DNA from: an uncultured Methanomassiliicoccales archaeon
Lineage (GTDB): Archaea > Thermoplasmatota > Thermoplasmata > Methanomassiliicoccales > Methanomethylophilaceae
Length of the DNA stretch: 64,000 nt
Assembly (NCBI GenBank): GCA_949292635.1
Contig: CASEZY010000005.1
Coordinates: forward strand, 41,822 to 105,821
Direction: 5' to 3'
Under the pieces are notes generated by a model that did no database searches, was not told the origin of the DNA, and worked only from the letters and a program-made list of their open reading frames with translations. Made by a program: the position numbers and the translations under genes. This document shows, in pieces, positions 17,368 through 26,107 of the stretch; the stretch's first letter is position 1, and every line of letters begins with the position of its first letter.

Positions 17368-18216
17368 TCACTCCCCGTCCCCGGGAGGAGGCAGGAGTTT
17401 GGTCTCCTCACCCTTCTTGAGGGTCTTGGGGTCCTTCTTCTTGGGCTTCTCCACGATGTCCGGGGGCTTGCCGCCATATGTCAGGTCCCTGAGCATCAGA
17501 AGACCCAGTATAACCATGGGGATGATGATCCAGGGGTTCCTGGTGCCGGTATCCACGAAGAAATAGGTGACTATGGAGAACACCAGCACGATGATGGACA
17601 TGATGGCCAGGGTAATCATGTGGATCATCGTCTTGAGCGGATACTTCTTCACCGTCTTGGCGAGACCGAACATGTTGAACGCCGAGAGTACGGCGTACAG
17701 TACGAGTCCGAAGGTCAGCACGCTTATGGTGACCTCCACCACTTCCAGGAGGTAGGAGGTGGAGAACGCCACTTTGTTATACCACACGTCGTTGGCCAGC
17801 GCCACGGGCAGGGCGCAGAGCAGGGCGCCCATGATGCCGGTGATGGCATATGCCGCCACATCTCCCAGCCTCTTGACCAGGAAGATGTTCTCGTCCTCCT
17901 TCTTCAGGATCACCGCCCACACCTTGTACGGGGCGTAGGACAGGCAGAAGTATCCCAGGGCGGCACCCACCGTTCCCAGGGACAGATCCCCCTGGAAGAA
18001 TTCGGGGCCCACGATACCCAAAGCGCATCCCAGCGCACCGGATGAGCCGAACATGAATCCCATCAGGACGGGGATGCCGTCCGCCGGGTTGATGGTGATC
18101 TCCGTGTTACCAACGGTGAAGCTGAAGGATGTGAAGGGCCAGATCAGAGAGAAGAACACCGCGACGAACACGATCACGACGATCTTCTTCTTGAAGCTGT
18201 CAGTGAAGTTGATCAT
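17368..18216 (-). CDS. Polytopic membrane protein of unknown function
   Basis: 282 residues with about seven predicted membrane helices (for example residues 12-32, 48-70, 80-100, 120-145, 150-180, 195-215, 220-240) and a cytosolic tail rich in Lys and Pro (KKKDPKTLKKGEE). The MGFMFGSSGALGCALG and LSLGTVGAALGYF segments resemble substrate-binding membrane components of ECF transporters, but no ATPase partner is adjacent, so this is only a suggestion. Its start overlaps the HAD phosphatase stop by 4 bases (ATGA), so the two are one transcription unit. Confidence 0.6.
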   Translation of the reverse strand: MINFTDSFKKKIVVIVFVAVFFSLIWPFTSFSFTVGNTEITINPADGIPVLMGFMFGSSGALGCALGIVGPEFFQGDLSLGTVGAALGYFCLSYAPYKVWAVILKKEDENIFLVKRLGDVAAYAITGIMGALLCALPVALANDVWYNKVAFSTSYLLEVVEVTISVLTFGLVLYAVLSAFNMFGLAKTVKKYPLKTMIHMITLAIMSIIVLVFSIVTYFFVDTGTRNPWIIIPMVILGLLMLRDLTYGGKPPDIVEKPKKKDPKTLKKGEETKLLPPPGDGE

Positions 18217-18893
18217 AGCAATTCCACCAGATACGAGACGGTCGGAAGCGTGACGATATCTTTCGATAACTCTAGCCAGTCATCATTCTTATAGGTGCCT
18301 GATAAAACTCCGATGAATTCGGCTCCTGATGATGATGCGCACTGATAATCGAAGAGATGGTCCCCCAGGAAGAGTATCTCCTCCGGGCGGAGGTCCAGGC
18401 GGTCGGCCAGGTGACGCATGGCCGCCGGGGACGGTTTAGCATCGGTCTCCGGGTAGTCGTCCCTGGCGATGATAGCGTCCAACAGATCGATGACCCCCGC
18501 GGTGCTCAGAGCAGCTTCGGCGTACTCCCTGCATCCCCTGGTGAGGACGCCTGTCATATAGCCCTTCTCCCTAAGTGCCAGTAGCATCTCCCTGCCACCC
18601 GGGAAGGGCTTTGCCAGATGGACGTTCTCCATCTCTATGTCCCGGGACTGCTTGGCTACGCGGGCGTTGATGCCGTACATCTCCTCCTTCATCCCGTGGT
18701 CGGAGAGCCAGGCGTATCCCTTGTCGATGTTGAACTTGAATCCCTGGCCACGGTCGATGACCTCCTCCGGCACACCCAGCTCCGCGAACACGTCGTAGAC
18801 CAGCTGGGACATGCGGACGTAATCCACCTTGGTGTCCAGAAGCGTGCCGTCCATGTCAAAGCAGACAGCACGGTACTTGGGATCGATGCTCAT
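18213..18893 (-). CDS. HAD-superfamily phosphatase (subfamily IA)
   Basis: 226 residues. HAD motifs are complete: motif I DMDGTLLDT (nucleophile and acid Asp) near residue 12, motif II LTRG, motif III Lys in DAKPSP and motif IV FLGDHLFDY. The helical cap between motifs I and II is of the C1 type, as in phosphoglycolate phosphatases; the substrate is unknown. ATG 18893 is preferred over a start 19 codons further upstream because the longer form would run into the 3' end of RNase P RNA. No separate promoter is evident between rnpB and this gene. Confidence 0.85.
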   Translation of the reverse strand: MSIDPKYRAVCFDMDGTLLDTKVDYVRMSQLVYDVFAELGVPEEVIDRGQGFKFNIDKGYAWLSDHGMKEEMYGINARVAKQSRDIEMENVHLAKPFPGGREMLLALREKGYMTGVLTRGCREYAEAALSTAGVIDLLDAIIARDDYPETDAKPSPAAMRHLADRLDLRPEEILFLGDHLFDYQCASSSGAEFIGVLSGTYKNDDWLELSKDIVTLPTVSYLVELL

Positions 18894-18908
18894 ATGCCCT
18901 CCGAGTGT

Positions 18909-19206
18909 GTCAGGTGATGGGAGTAGCCCCCCTTCTGTTTCAGGCGGCATTCAACTTCGCACCCTACCCGCCGGTCGTCGAGCACTCATCCCGGCCGTTT
19001 GGGCTTGCTCCGATGGGGAGTCGCCGTTTCACCATATCCTCGGGAACGTCACCGTCAGCGGATCATCCTGCCCCGAAGCTGTGTCGTTTCTGAGCCCTTG
19101 CCCGAGCTCTCGCCCGGTCGGATTTCCCGACCCATCTTGCTCGCGGAGGAGGGAACTTCCTCAGCGGGATCCAGTCCCACCGTCGGCCGCCCTCCATCTC
19201 CTGACG
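18909..19206 (-). ncRNA. rnpB: RNase P RNA (archaeal type A)
   Basis: Read on the minus strand, the segment contains the hallmark conserved blocks of RNase P RNA: GAGGAAGTTCCCTCC near the 5' side, GGCTCAGAAACGACACAG in the middle, GGAGCAAGCCCAAAC, and the 3' block GTGCGAAGTTGAATGCCG followed by AACAGAAGGGGGGCTACT. P1 is formed by GTCAGG (5' end) and CCTGAC (3' end), which sets the approximate ends. A TATA element (ATAGTTAAACC on the minus strand, about 19228-19238) lies about 25 bases upstream. The RNA is the catalytic subunit of RNase P, which matures tRNA 5' ends. The HAD gene starts 15 bases downstream on the same strand. Confidence 0.93.
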
Positions 19207-19378
19207 CTCCTCTCTATTACTTCATGGTTTAACTATTCTCCTTCAAGTAATACGAAAGCTCCCGTCGAATCGTTCCGCGGCATTGCTGGCACATCTTCGG
19301 ATCGGGGCGATATGCCATCATGTACGGATCCGGCCTCTGAGAAAGTATTATAAGTATGCCCGATATGGGTGGTCTGCT

Positions 19379-19465
19379 GCAAGGGTAGTCAAGCATGGCC
19401 AACGACGCAAGGTTGAGGGCCTTGTCCTTAGTGGTCCGCGAGTTCAAATCTCGTCCCTTGCACCA
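19379..19465 (+). tRNA. tRNA-Leu(GAG)
   Basis: Acceptor GCAAGGG pairs with CCCTTGC, discriminator A and an encoded CCA end at 19465. Anticodon stem CAAGG/CCTTG encloses loop TTGAGGG, anticodon GAG. The long variable arm (about TCCTTAGTGGTCC) is typical of leucine tRNAs. T arm GCGAG-TTCAAAT-CTCG is regular. A TATA element (ATTATAAGTA, about 19347-19356) precedes it. No intron. Confidence 0.95.
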
Positions 19466-19538
19466 CTCTCCATCTAACATCGATCGTAGGCGTTCTCACA
19501 TATCCATGCGGAACGTCCATGTGCTGGCACTTGTATGT

Positions 19539-20840
19539 TCACATATCGTCCATGGATAATCCACGATAGGAGACCTCGTAGCCGTCGAGTCCCGGTACGG
19601 TTTCCCCGGTTCTGCGCAACTTACCCATATCGATCTTCGAAGGGTTGCGCTTTACCTCTGCCAGCATCGCTCTGCGACCGATGAGGTCAATGGCCACGAT
19701 ATCCACCTCCGCATCCCCCTTCCTGTTCCAGTATCTGCCGACGGCGGTGAAATCCTCCTCCTCGGCGATGCGGCGTCTGAGATATTCCTCCAGCACCCTC
19801 CCTTCGTAGGATTCCAGATCCTTCTCCACCATCTTGATCAGAAGGTCCGTCCGGTCCGTCTCCACCAGGTCTTCGTTGGGCCGGATGTATCTGTAGAAGA
19901 ATCTCAGGTATTGGTCGGAGATCTCCCATCTGCTGATCTTCTCGTTCCTTCCTACGATGGGAACGGTCCTGCGGATCATCCCGTATTCGTTCTCCAGGCG
20001 CTGAAGGTAGGGGCCGACGCCTGTTCCCAAGATGCCCTCCATCTCGGAACGGGTGTTCCTTCCTTCGGCGATAAGAATGAGGATGGAGGTGTACGTCCCC
20101 TTGTCCCTGCCGAACTCCTCAGCCATCAAATCCGTACCGTCCCTGAGGAAGATGGATCCGGGAGAGAGCGCCGTTTCGATCATGCTGCGGGTGTCGAAGG
20201 CCTTGGCATCCATGAGGGCGGCGACGTATGGCGGTACGCCTCCCGACAGCATGTACAGTGTCAGCAGCGAGCGGTTGTCGTAGGAGGGTTCGTGATCCCT
20301 CATTATCTCCTTGAGCGTGTTGATGGGCAACGGTCTCAGTTCCAACTTTCCCGTGGCCCTGCCGAACAGCGGTTGCTTCTCGTTCTCGAAGATCCGGACC
20401 ATCATGGAGTGCATAGAACCGGCAACGACCAGGTTGATGCGTGACTCATCCTTGTACATGTCCCAGATCTCCTGGATGTCGGAGAATACGGACGGGCCGA
20501 CGTGATCCAACTCCTGGAATTCGTCCAATACGAGCGTGATGGGTTCGCCGCGGGAGTGGATCATCACAGCCCTGAGGAACTCCCTGACCGTGGATACGGA
20601 GCCGGTGAATTCGATACCCGCATCTTCGGCTATGTCCTGCATCCTGCGGCAGAACAGAGGCTCCTTCATACGGGAGATGTAGACGTAGACAATCTTGGTG
20701 TGCTCCAGCGCCTTCCTTATGGTGCTGGTCTTGCCGATGCGCCTCCTTCCCAGGACGACGGTGAAGCGGCTCTCGGAGCGGGACCGCTCTTCCGTCTCCC
20801 TCAGGATGCCGATCTCCCGCTCTCTGCCGTAGAACCTCAT
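19539..20840 (-). CDS. Archaeal AAA ATPase with DUF234-type C-terminus
   Basis: 433 residues. Begins with MRFYGREREIGIL, the typical start of the archaeal STAND/AAA ATPase family. Walker A is VVLGRRRIGKTS (about 29-40), Walker B LVLDEFQEL (about 103-111), and sensor-1 LVVAGSMHSMM. The C-terminal part holds a winged helix (ILIAEGRNTRSEMEGILG) and a DUF234 domain resembling a PD-(D/E)xK nuclease (GRYWNRKGDAEVDIVAID, then LAEVKR), with apparent D-(x)n-E-x-K residues intact. Function in cells is unknown; this family is much expanded in archaea. Its promoter is very AT-rich with an 11-bp palindrome GTAATAATTAC at 20877-20887. Confidence 0.85.
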   Translation of the reverse strand: MRFYGREREIGILRETEERSRSESRFTVVLGRRRIGKTSTIRKALEHTKIVYVYISRMKEPLFCRRMQDIAEDAGIEFTGSVSTVREFLRAVMIHSRGEPITLVLDEFQELDHVGPSVFSDIQEIWDMYKDESRINLVVAGSMHSMMVRIFENEKQPLFGRATGKLELRPLPINTLKEIMRDHEPSYDNRSLLTLYMLSGGVPPYVAALMDAKAFDTRSMIETALSPGSIFLRDGTDLMAEEFGRDKGTYTSILILIAEGRNTRSEMEGILGTGVGPYLQRLENEYGMIRRTVPIVGRNEKISRWEISDQYLRFFYRYIRPNEDLVETDRTDLLIKMVEKDLESYEGRVLEEYLRRRIAEEEDFTAVGRYWNRKGDAEVDIVAIDLIGRRAMLAEVKRNPSKIDMGKLRRTGETVPGLDGYEVSYRGLSMDDM

Positions 20841-20980
20841 ACTTGTTGTATGTATATTATAGTAATAAAGATTATCGTAATAATTACTATTATTATTTTC
20901 AACACATTCACGATCAACAGAGCCAGCATATCACTTGACAGATGCCAACGGTATTATACGGGCATTCGATGACGTTGTCC

Positions 20981-21811
20981 ATGGTCCGCCTTCTCGTATG
21001 CACGCCCGACGATCCGCCTTCCGTCAACATGAGGGACGCCCTCCTGGAGATGCGGGACTGGGAGGAGCTGGGCTCCGAAGGCGGCAACACATATTCCCAA
21101 TGCGGTAACGACGTTCTCGCGGTGATTTCAGGAAGGCACATCCGTGCCGAGGGGATAGACGCCGCCGCTAAGGATTTCGGCGTGGACTGCGACGAGGTGG
21201 TCTTCATGAGCAGACATTCCGCCGCCAGCGGGAAGCCCACCCTCACCGTTCATCCGTTCGGTAATTACGGGCAGGCGGACTTCGGCGGCGAACCTTGTAA
21301 ACTGTCCCCTTCCGCACCAGAGTCCATGACCGGCATGCTCCGGAGGATTGTGAAGCTCAACGACGATCCCGGATATTCCGTGTCATTCGAGGTCACCCAC
21401 CATGGACCGCTCATCGAGACCCCCGGATACTTCATCGAGATCGGCAGCGAGGAGACCCACTGGGGCGACCGTCATGCCGCGCACGTCCTGGCGGAGGCCC
21501 TGCTGACCGCGGAGAAGGCCGACGGCCCCAGGTTGATCGGCGTCGGCGGTGGTCACTATGCCCCGAGGTTCACCGAGCTGGTGATGGGCCACAGGGCGTG
21601 CATGGGACACATGGTGCCCACGTATCAGACCGACGGCATGGATGATGCGGAGGTCTCCAGAAGGATACTCGACGCCTTCCACCGCACAGGTGCCGAAGCG
21701 GTCTACATACACCGTAAATCCATGAAGAAGTCGGAGGAGAGGAGGATCGAGGGGATCATCCAATCCGCCGGACTGCCGATCGTGTCCTCCAAGGATTTGG
21801 AGTCACTTTGA
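20981..21811 (+). CDS. dtdA: D-aminoacyl-tRNA deacylase (archaeal DtdA)
   Basis: 276 residues. The archaeal/plant DTD2 family hydrolyses D-amino acids (notably D-Tyr) from mischarged tRNA. Diagnostic segments are MSRHSAASGKPTLTVHPFGN, FEVTHHGPL, FIEIGSEETHW and GVGGGHYAPRFTE, which include His and Glu residues of the metal-dependent active site. The start at 20981 (MVRLLVCTPDD) is chosen because a TATA element (GTATTATACG, 20951-20960) lies about 25 bases upstream; in-frame ATGs at 20942 and 20969 would precede or coincide with the promoter. Convergent with pyrH; stop codons abut. Confidence 0.9.
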   Translation: MVRLLVCTPDDPPSVNMRDALLEMRDWEELGSEGGNTYSQCGNDVLAVISGRHIRAEGIDAAAKDFGVDCDEVVFMSRHSAASGKPTLTVHPFGNYGQADFGGEPCKLSPSAPESMTGMLRRIVKLNDDPGYSVSFEVTHHGPLIETPGYFIEIGSEETHWGDRHAAHVLAEALLTAEKADGPRLIGVGGGHYAPRFTELVMGHRACMGHMVPTYQTDGMDDAEVSRRILDAFHRTGAEAVYIHRKSMKKSEERRIEGIIQSAGLPIVSSKDLESL

Positions 21812-22498
21812 TCAGACGTGGGAGTCCACGAACGTCCCCTTTATCGGCTTGCCCAGGATGGCGTTCCTCAGCTCGTCCAGGTCACGGCCGTTGACCATGA
21901 GGATGTCTATGCGCCCCTTCATGGCGATGGACACCCCGAGGGGATCGAACACCGAGGATTTCCCGGCATCGTGGTCGTGGTAGACCACGTCGTTCAGCTG
22001 GTGGATGGTCATCCTGTCATATCTCTTGGCGTTCGGGTCCTTGCGGGGATCCGCAGAGAACACCGCATCCACGTTGCTGGCGTTGACGATCCTATCGGCG
22101 CCGATCGCTTGTGCTATCATCGCCGATACCGCGTCGGTGGTGTGACCGGGTTCGGTGCCGCCCATCACAGCCACCTTTCCGGGCTGGGACATGCTGGCAC
22201 ATTCCTCGGCCTTGACGGGGATCTCGGTGTTGGCGATGTCCCCCAGCGCCACGCAGAGCAGCTTGGCGTTCACCCTGGTGATGCCAATGCCGAGTTCGTC
22301 CAGCTCGTCAACCGAGCCTCCCAGCGCCCTTCCCAGGTCCACGTACTGCCTGGCGGCCTTTCCGCCGCCGACCACGACTGCCAGCTGTACCTCCGAGGCC
22401 ACCTCGCGGATCATGTCCGCCAGCCTGCGGATGTATGACGCGTCGTCCTGTCCCGGGATGAGCACCGAGCCTCCGACCGACACCACCACCTTGTCCAT
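21812..22498 (-). CDS. pyrH: Uridylate kinase (UMP kinase)
   Basis: 228 residues of the amino-acid-kinase fold. It phosphorylates UMP to UDP in pyrimidine biosynthesis. Motifs: VVVSVGGSVLIPG at the N-terminus (phosphate binding), VVVGGGKAARQYV, GGTEPGHTTDAVSAMIA and NASNVDAVFSADPRKDPNAK. Start 22498 rather than the in-frame ATG at 22510 is favoured by a TATA element (TAATAAAAGTATT on the minus strand) about 25 bases upstream, which implies a leaderless mRNA. Divergent from prf1 with only about 67 bases between starts. Confidence 0.92.
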   Translation of the reverse strand: MDKVVVSVGGSVLIPGQDDASYIRRLADMIREVASEVQLAVVVGGGKAARQYVDLGRALGGSVDELDELGIGITRVNAKLLCVALGDIANTEIPVKAEECASMSQPGKVAVMGGTEPGHTTDAVSAMIAQAIGADRIVNASNVDAVFSADPRKDPNAKRYDRMTIHQLNDVVYHDHDAGKSSVFDPLGVSIAMKGRIDILMVNGRDLDELRNAILGKPIKGTFVDSHV

Positions 22499-22565
22499 GG
22501 ACCACACCAATACTTTTATTATTAATGTGGGTTTGCCCCGTTTATAAATAAAAGAGGCGGCTCAT

Positions 22566-23795
22566 ATGGCAGAGAAGGGTTCGATGGACAGGGCCAAGTA
22601 CGATTTCAAGAAGGCCATGCAGGAGATCGTGGATCTCCGAGGAAGGGGGACCGAGCTGATCTCGGTTTACATCCCGAAGACCAAGATGATCTCGGATGTA
22701 ATGGCGTATCTGCGTGACGAATACTCCCAATCCTCCAACATCAAATCCAAGAGCACGATGAAGAACGTCCAGGGGGCCATCGAATCCATCATGGCCCGCC
22801 TGAAGACCTACAAGACGATCCCCGACAACGGACTGGTCCTCTTCTGCGGAGAGGTGCCCAGGGCGGGGGACCAGACACGCATGGTCCAATACGTTCTGGA
22901 GCCTCCGGAGGCCATCACCGCCTTCCTTTACAGATGCGATTCCCAGTTCTTCACCGATCCTCTGCAGACCATGCTGCTGGACAAGAAGATGTACGGCCTG
23001 ATCTGCATCGACAGGCAGGAGTCCACCATAGGGATCCTTTCCGGCAACAGGATCGTGGTGTCCGCCCACTTCGAGTCCATGGTCCCCAGGAAGCACAGGC
23101 AGGGAGGTCAGTCCGCCCAGCGTTTCGAGCGTCTGATCGAGATCGCCGCCCACGAGTTCTTCAAGAAGACCGCCGACAAGGCCACCGAGGTCTTCCTGGA
23201 CAGGATCCAGGACATGGTGGGCCTGCTGATAGGCGGTCCGGGTGCCACCAAGGACTTCTTCGTGAAGGAGGGGTACCTTCACCACGAGCTGCAGAAGAAG
23301 GTGGTGGACACCTTCGATACCGGTTACACCGACGAGTACGGTCTCAAGGAGCTGGTGGAGAATGCCAAGGACGCCATCCAGGATATCGACCTGATGCGCG
23401 AGAAGAAGTTCATCCAGCGTCTGTTCACCGAGATCAGGAAGCAGGACGGAGGCCTCTCCGCCTACGGTGAGGATGTCGTAAGGGATGCCGTCAACATGGG
23501 CGCGGTTGAGGTGCTGATGCTCTCCGAGAACCTGAACAAGCGCAGGGTCACCACCAAGTGCCCCAACGGCCACGAGTGCCAGCAGACCATGAAGGAGTCC
23601 CCGGACAGATGCCAGTGCCCCGAGTGCGGCGCCAACGCGGAGATCATCAGGGACGAGGACCTGGTGGACGATTTCTTCGAGCTGTCCGAGGCCTTCAACA
23701 CCGACGTGGAGATCATCACCGAAGATTCCGAGGAGGGCGAGATGCTCATGACCGCCTTCGGAGGGATCGCGGCAATTCTGAGATACAAGGTGTAG
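22566..23795 (+). CDS. prf1: Peptide chain release factor aRF1
   Basis: 409 residues of the eRF1/aRF1 family, which recognises stop codons in the ribosomal A site and triggers peptide release. Domain 1 carries NIKS (58-61) and the YRCDSQF (YxCxxxF) motif at 122-128, both parts of stop-codon recognition. Domain 2 carries the catalytic GGQ (180-182). Domain 3 includes the zinc-binding CPNGHECQQ...CQCPECG segment. All motifs are canonical, so nothing in the protein itself shows loss of UAG recognition. Remarkably the gene ends in TAG followed in frame by TGA. argS starts 4 bases later, so the two are likely co-transcribed. Confidence 0.95.
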   Translation: MAEKGSMDRAKYDFKKAMQEIVDLRGRGTELISVYIPKTKMISDVMAYLRDEYSQSSNIKSKSTMKNVQGAIESIMARLKTYKTIPDNGLVLFCGEVPRAGDQTRMVQYVLEPPEAITAFLYRCDSQFFTDPLQTMLLDKKMYGLICIDRQESTIGILSGNRIVVSAHFESMVPRKHRQGGQSAQRFERLIEIAAHEFFKKTADKATEVFLDRIQDMVGLLIGGPGATKDFFVKEGYLHHELQKKVVDTFDTGYTDEYGLKELVENAKDAIQDIDLMREKKFIQRLFTEIRKQDGGLSAYGEDVVRDAVNMGAVEVLMLSENLNKRRVTTKCPNGHECQQTMKESPDRCQCPECGANAEIIRDEDLVDDFFELSEAFNTDVEIITEDSEEGEMLMTAFGGIAAILRYKV

Positions 23796-23799
23796 TGAG

Positions 23800-25524
23800 A
23801 TGTCCGTGATGGAGTCTTTCGAGAAAGAGGTCAAGGCGGCTGTAACTGCCGTCCTGGCAGAGATGGGGCACGGGGATGCGGCGTTCCGCACAGAGGTGCC
23901 TCCCATAGGCTCCGCCGACCTGGCGGTGCCCTGCTTCCAGATGGCGAAGGCCATGGGGATGGCCCCCGTCAAGATCGCCGAGTCCCTGGCGGAGAGGATA
24001 CCCTCCGGGGGGCACATAGCGTCCGTGGCCGCGGCCAACGGATACCTCAACTTCACCATGGACCCCGCCGCGTTGGTCAAGGGTACGCTGGACGACATCA
24101 TCGCGTCCGAGGGACGCTACGGCTCCCGTCCGTTCAACGGCGTGAGGGTCAACCTGGAGCACACCTCCACCAACCCCACCGGCCCCATCCATGTGGGACG
24201 TGCCAGGAACCCGGTCATCGGGGACACGCTGGCACGTTCGCTGAAGATGTGCGGCTACGACGTGACCACAGAGTACTACGTGAACGACGTGGGCAAGCAG
24301 GTGGTCATCCTCACCTGGGGCGTGAATAACCTGGACGAGAGCCAGGTGGACATGACCGAGGACAGGGACAAGACCGACCACAAGTGGGTGGCCTACTACC
24401 GCAAGGCTAACGCCATGATGGAATCGGACCCCCAGGTGGCGGAGCAGATCGCCGACCTGCTGAGGAGGTTCGAGGCAGGGGACCACAGCGTCATCGACAC
24501 CGTGAGGGAGACCGCCGAGGGCATGCTCGGAGGGCTGAAGGAGACCCTAGCCAATATCAACGTCACACTGGACAACTACACCTGGGAGTCAAGGTTCATC
24601 GCCGACGGCTCCGCCAGGGATGTGGTGGAGCGTCTGAAGAAGTCCAAGTACGCCGGACAGGAGGAGAACGGCGCCTGGTATCTGGACCTGAAGGAGTTCG
24701 GAATCCAGGGGAAGAACACCAAGTTCACCTTCACCAGGGCGGACGGCACCACACTGTATACCACTCGCGATCTTGCGTACCATCTGGACAAGTTCACCAG
24801 GGCGGACCGCATCATCGACGTGCTGGGGGAGGACCAGAAGCTGGGCAGTAAGCAGCTGTGCTCCGCGCTGGAGATCCTGGGATGCGACAGGCAGCCCGAA
24901 CCCATGTTCTATTCCTTCGTCTCCCTGCCGGAGGGCAAGATGTCCACCCGCAAGGGCGTGGTCGTCTACCTGGACGATCTCATCGACGAATCGGTCTCCC
25001 GCGCCTACGACGAGATCGCCAAGCGCCGCAGCGACCTCTCCGAGGACCGCATGCGCGAGATCGCCGGCATCGTGGGCATCGGGGCCATAAGGTACAACAT
25101 CCTGAGGGTACAGCCCGAGAAGCAGCTGGTCTTCAGGTGGGAGGACGCCCTCAACTTCGACGGCAACAGCGGACCATTCCTGCAGTACGCCCACGCCAGG
25201 GCCTGCAGCGTCCTGAGGAAGGCCGGGGACTACGTCCGCACCGCCGACCCCTCCAAGCTGAGGGACGGCAGCGAGGTCAGGCTCGCCAAGGTGCTGTCCA
25301 GATTCCCGTCGGTGGTCTCCGAGGCGGCAGAGCTCCGCAGGATCCATCTCCTGCCGGCCTACGGCCACGAGCTGGCCTCCGCCTTCAACCAGTTCTATGC
25401 CAGCGTCCCCGTTCTGGGCGCAGGAGAATCCAGGGATGCCAGGATCACCCTGGTGGAATGTGCCAGGGATGTACTGAGGAACGTCCTCGAGTGCATGGGC
25501 ATGGGCGCCCCCGAGGAGATGTGA
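23800..25524 (+). CDS. argS: Arginyl-tRNA synthetase
   Basis: 574-residue class I synthetase that charges tRNA-Arg. The N-terminal tRNA-recognition (Add-1) domain covers about 1-105. The HIGH-type motif is HVGR in TNPTGPIHVGRARNPV, and the KMSKS-type motif is KMSTRKG (about residue 379-385). The C-terminal DALR anticodon-binding domain begins near 450 (GPFLQYAHARACSVLRKAG). It starts directly after the TAG-TGA stop of prf1. A tRNA-Arg(TCT) gene lies elsewhere in the window at 60144. Confidence 0.95.
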   Translation: MSVMESFEKEVKAAVTAVLAEMGHGDAAFRTEVPPIGSADLAVPCFQMAKAMGMAPVKIAESLAERIPSGGHIASVAAANGYLNFTMDPAALVKGTLDDIIASEGRYGSRPFNGVRVNLEHTSTNPTGPIHVGRARNPVIGDTLARSLKMCGYDVTTEYYVNDVGKQVVILTWGVNNLDESQVDMTEDRDKTDHKWVAYYRKANAMMESDPQVAEQIADLLRRFEAGDHSVIDTVRETAEGMLGGLKETLANINVTLDNYTWESRFIADGSARDVVERLKKSKYAGQEENGAWYLDLKEFGIQGKNTKFTFTRADGTTLYTTRDLAYHLDKFTRADRIIDVLGEDQKLGSKQLCSALEILGCDRQPEPMFYSFVSLPEGKMSTRKGVVVYLDDLIDESVSRAYDEIAKRRSDLSEDRMREIAGIVGIGAIRYNILRVQPEKQLVFRWEDALNFDGNSGPFLQYAHARACSVLRKAGDYVRTADPSKLRDGSEVRLAKVLSRFPSVVSEAAELRRIHLLPAYGHELASAFNQFYASVPVLGAGESRDARITLVECARDVLRNVLECMGMGAPEEM

Positions 25525-25528
25525 TCCC

Positions 25529-26035
25529 TTGGAGATCCGTCCGATGAGGATGAAGGACCTGATCAAGGTCAGGGACCTGGAGCTGGACTGTATCAGGGAG
25601 TACTTCGCCAAGACCATCGAGAACAGGTGGGAGGACTTCGACGAGGAGTGGAAGGCGAAGCTCGGCGCCAGCGGCAGGGGTTCGTTCCAGCTGTATCTGG
25701 AGTCCGGCCTCAGCTTCGTGGCGGAGGACGACGGTGAGATCATGGGCTTCATATTCGCCCAGATGCTGCATCATGTGTACAACGTGGAGAACCTGGTGTG
25801 GATCGAGAACATGGGCGTCCACCCCTACTTCCGCCGCAGCGGCATAGGGTACCGTCTGCTCAGGACGGTGGCTGAGACCGGCGCCGACATGGGGGCCACG
25901 GTGGTCCACAGCGCGATACAGCCGGACAACCTGCCATCCATCATGCTGCACAAGAAGCTGGGATTCTTCATGGACCGCCGCGAGGTGGCCCTGTTGGACC
26001 TGGCGGACCTCAAGCGGGTGCCTAAGAGCCAGTGA
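25529..26035 (+). CDS. GNAT-family N-acetyltransferase
   Basis: 168 residues. Typical GNAT layout: N-terminal EIRPMRMKDLIKVRDLE, a beta strand SFVAEDDGEIMGFIFA, then the acetyl-CoA pyrophosphate loop region IENMGVHPYFRRSGIGYRLL (Q/RxxGxG/A-like RRSGIG) and the C-terminal LHKKLGFFMDRRE strand. It is likely a RimI-like protein or small-molecule acetyltransferase; substrate unknown. TTG at 25529 is used as start because it yields the family-like MEIRP N-terminus and follows GGAG by about 11 bases; ATG 25544 is the alternative. Probably the last gene of the prf1-argS run. Confidence 0.8.
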   Translation: MEIRPMRMKDLIKVRDLELDCIREYFAKTIENRWEDFDEEWKAKLGASGRGSFQLYLESGLSFVAEDDGEIMGFIFAQMLHHVYNVENLVWIENMGVHPYFRRSGIGYRLLRTVAETGADMGATVVHSAIQPDNLPSIMLHKKLGFFMDRREVALLDLADLKRVPKSQ

Positions 26036-26107
26036 TGTCCCGGCACACCTGTGTCGTTGGGATATCAAAAAAGCGAAATCGTTATAATTAAGGCCATAAT
26101 AGAATTC

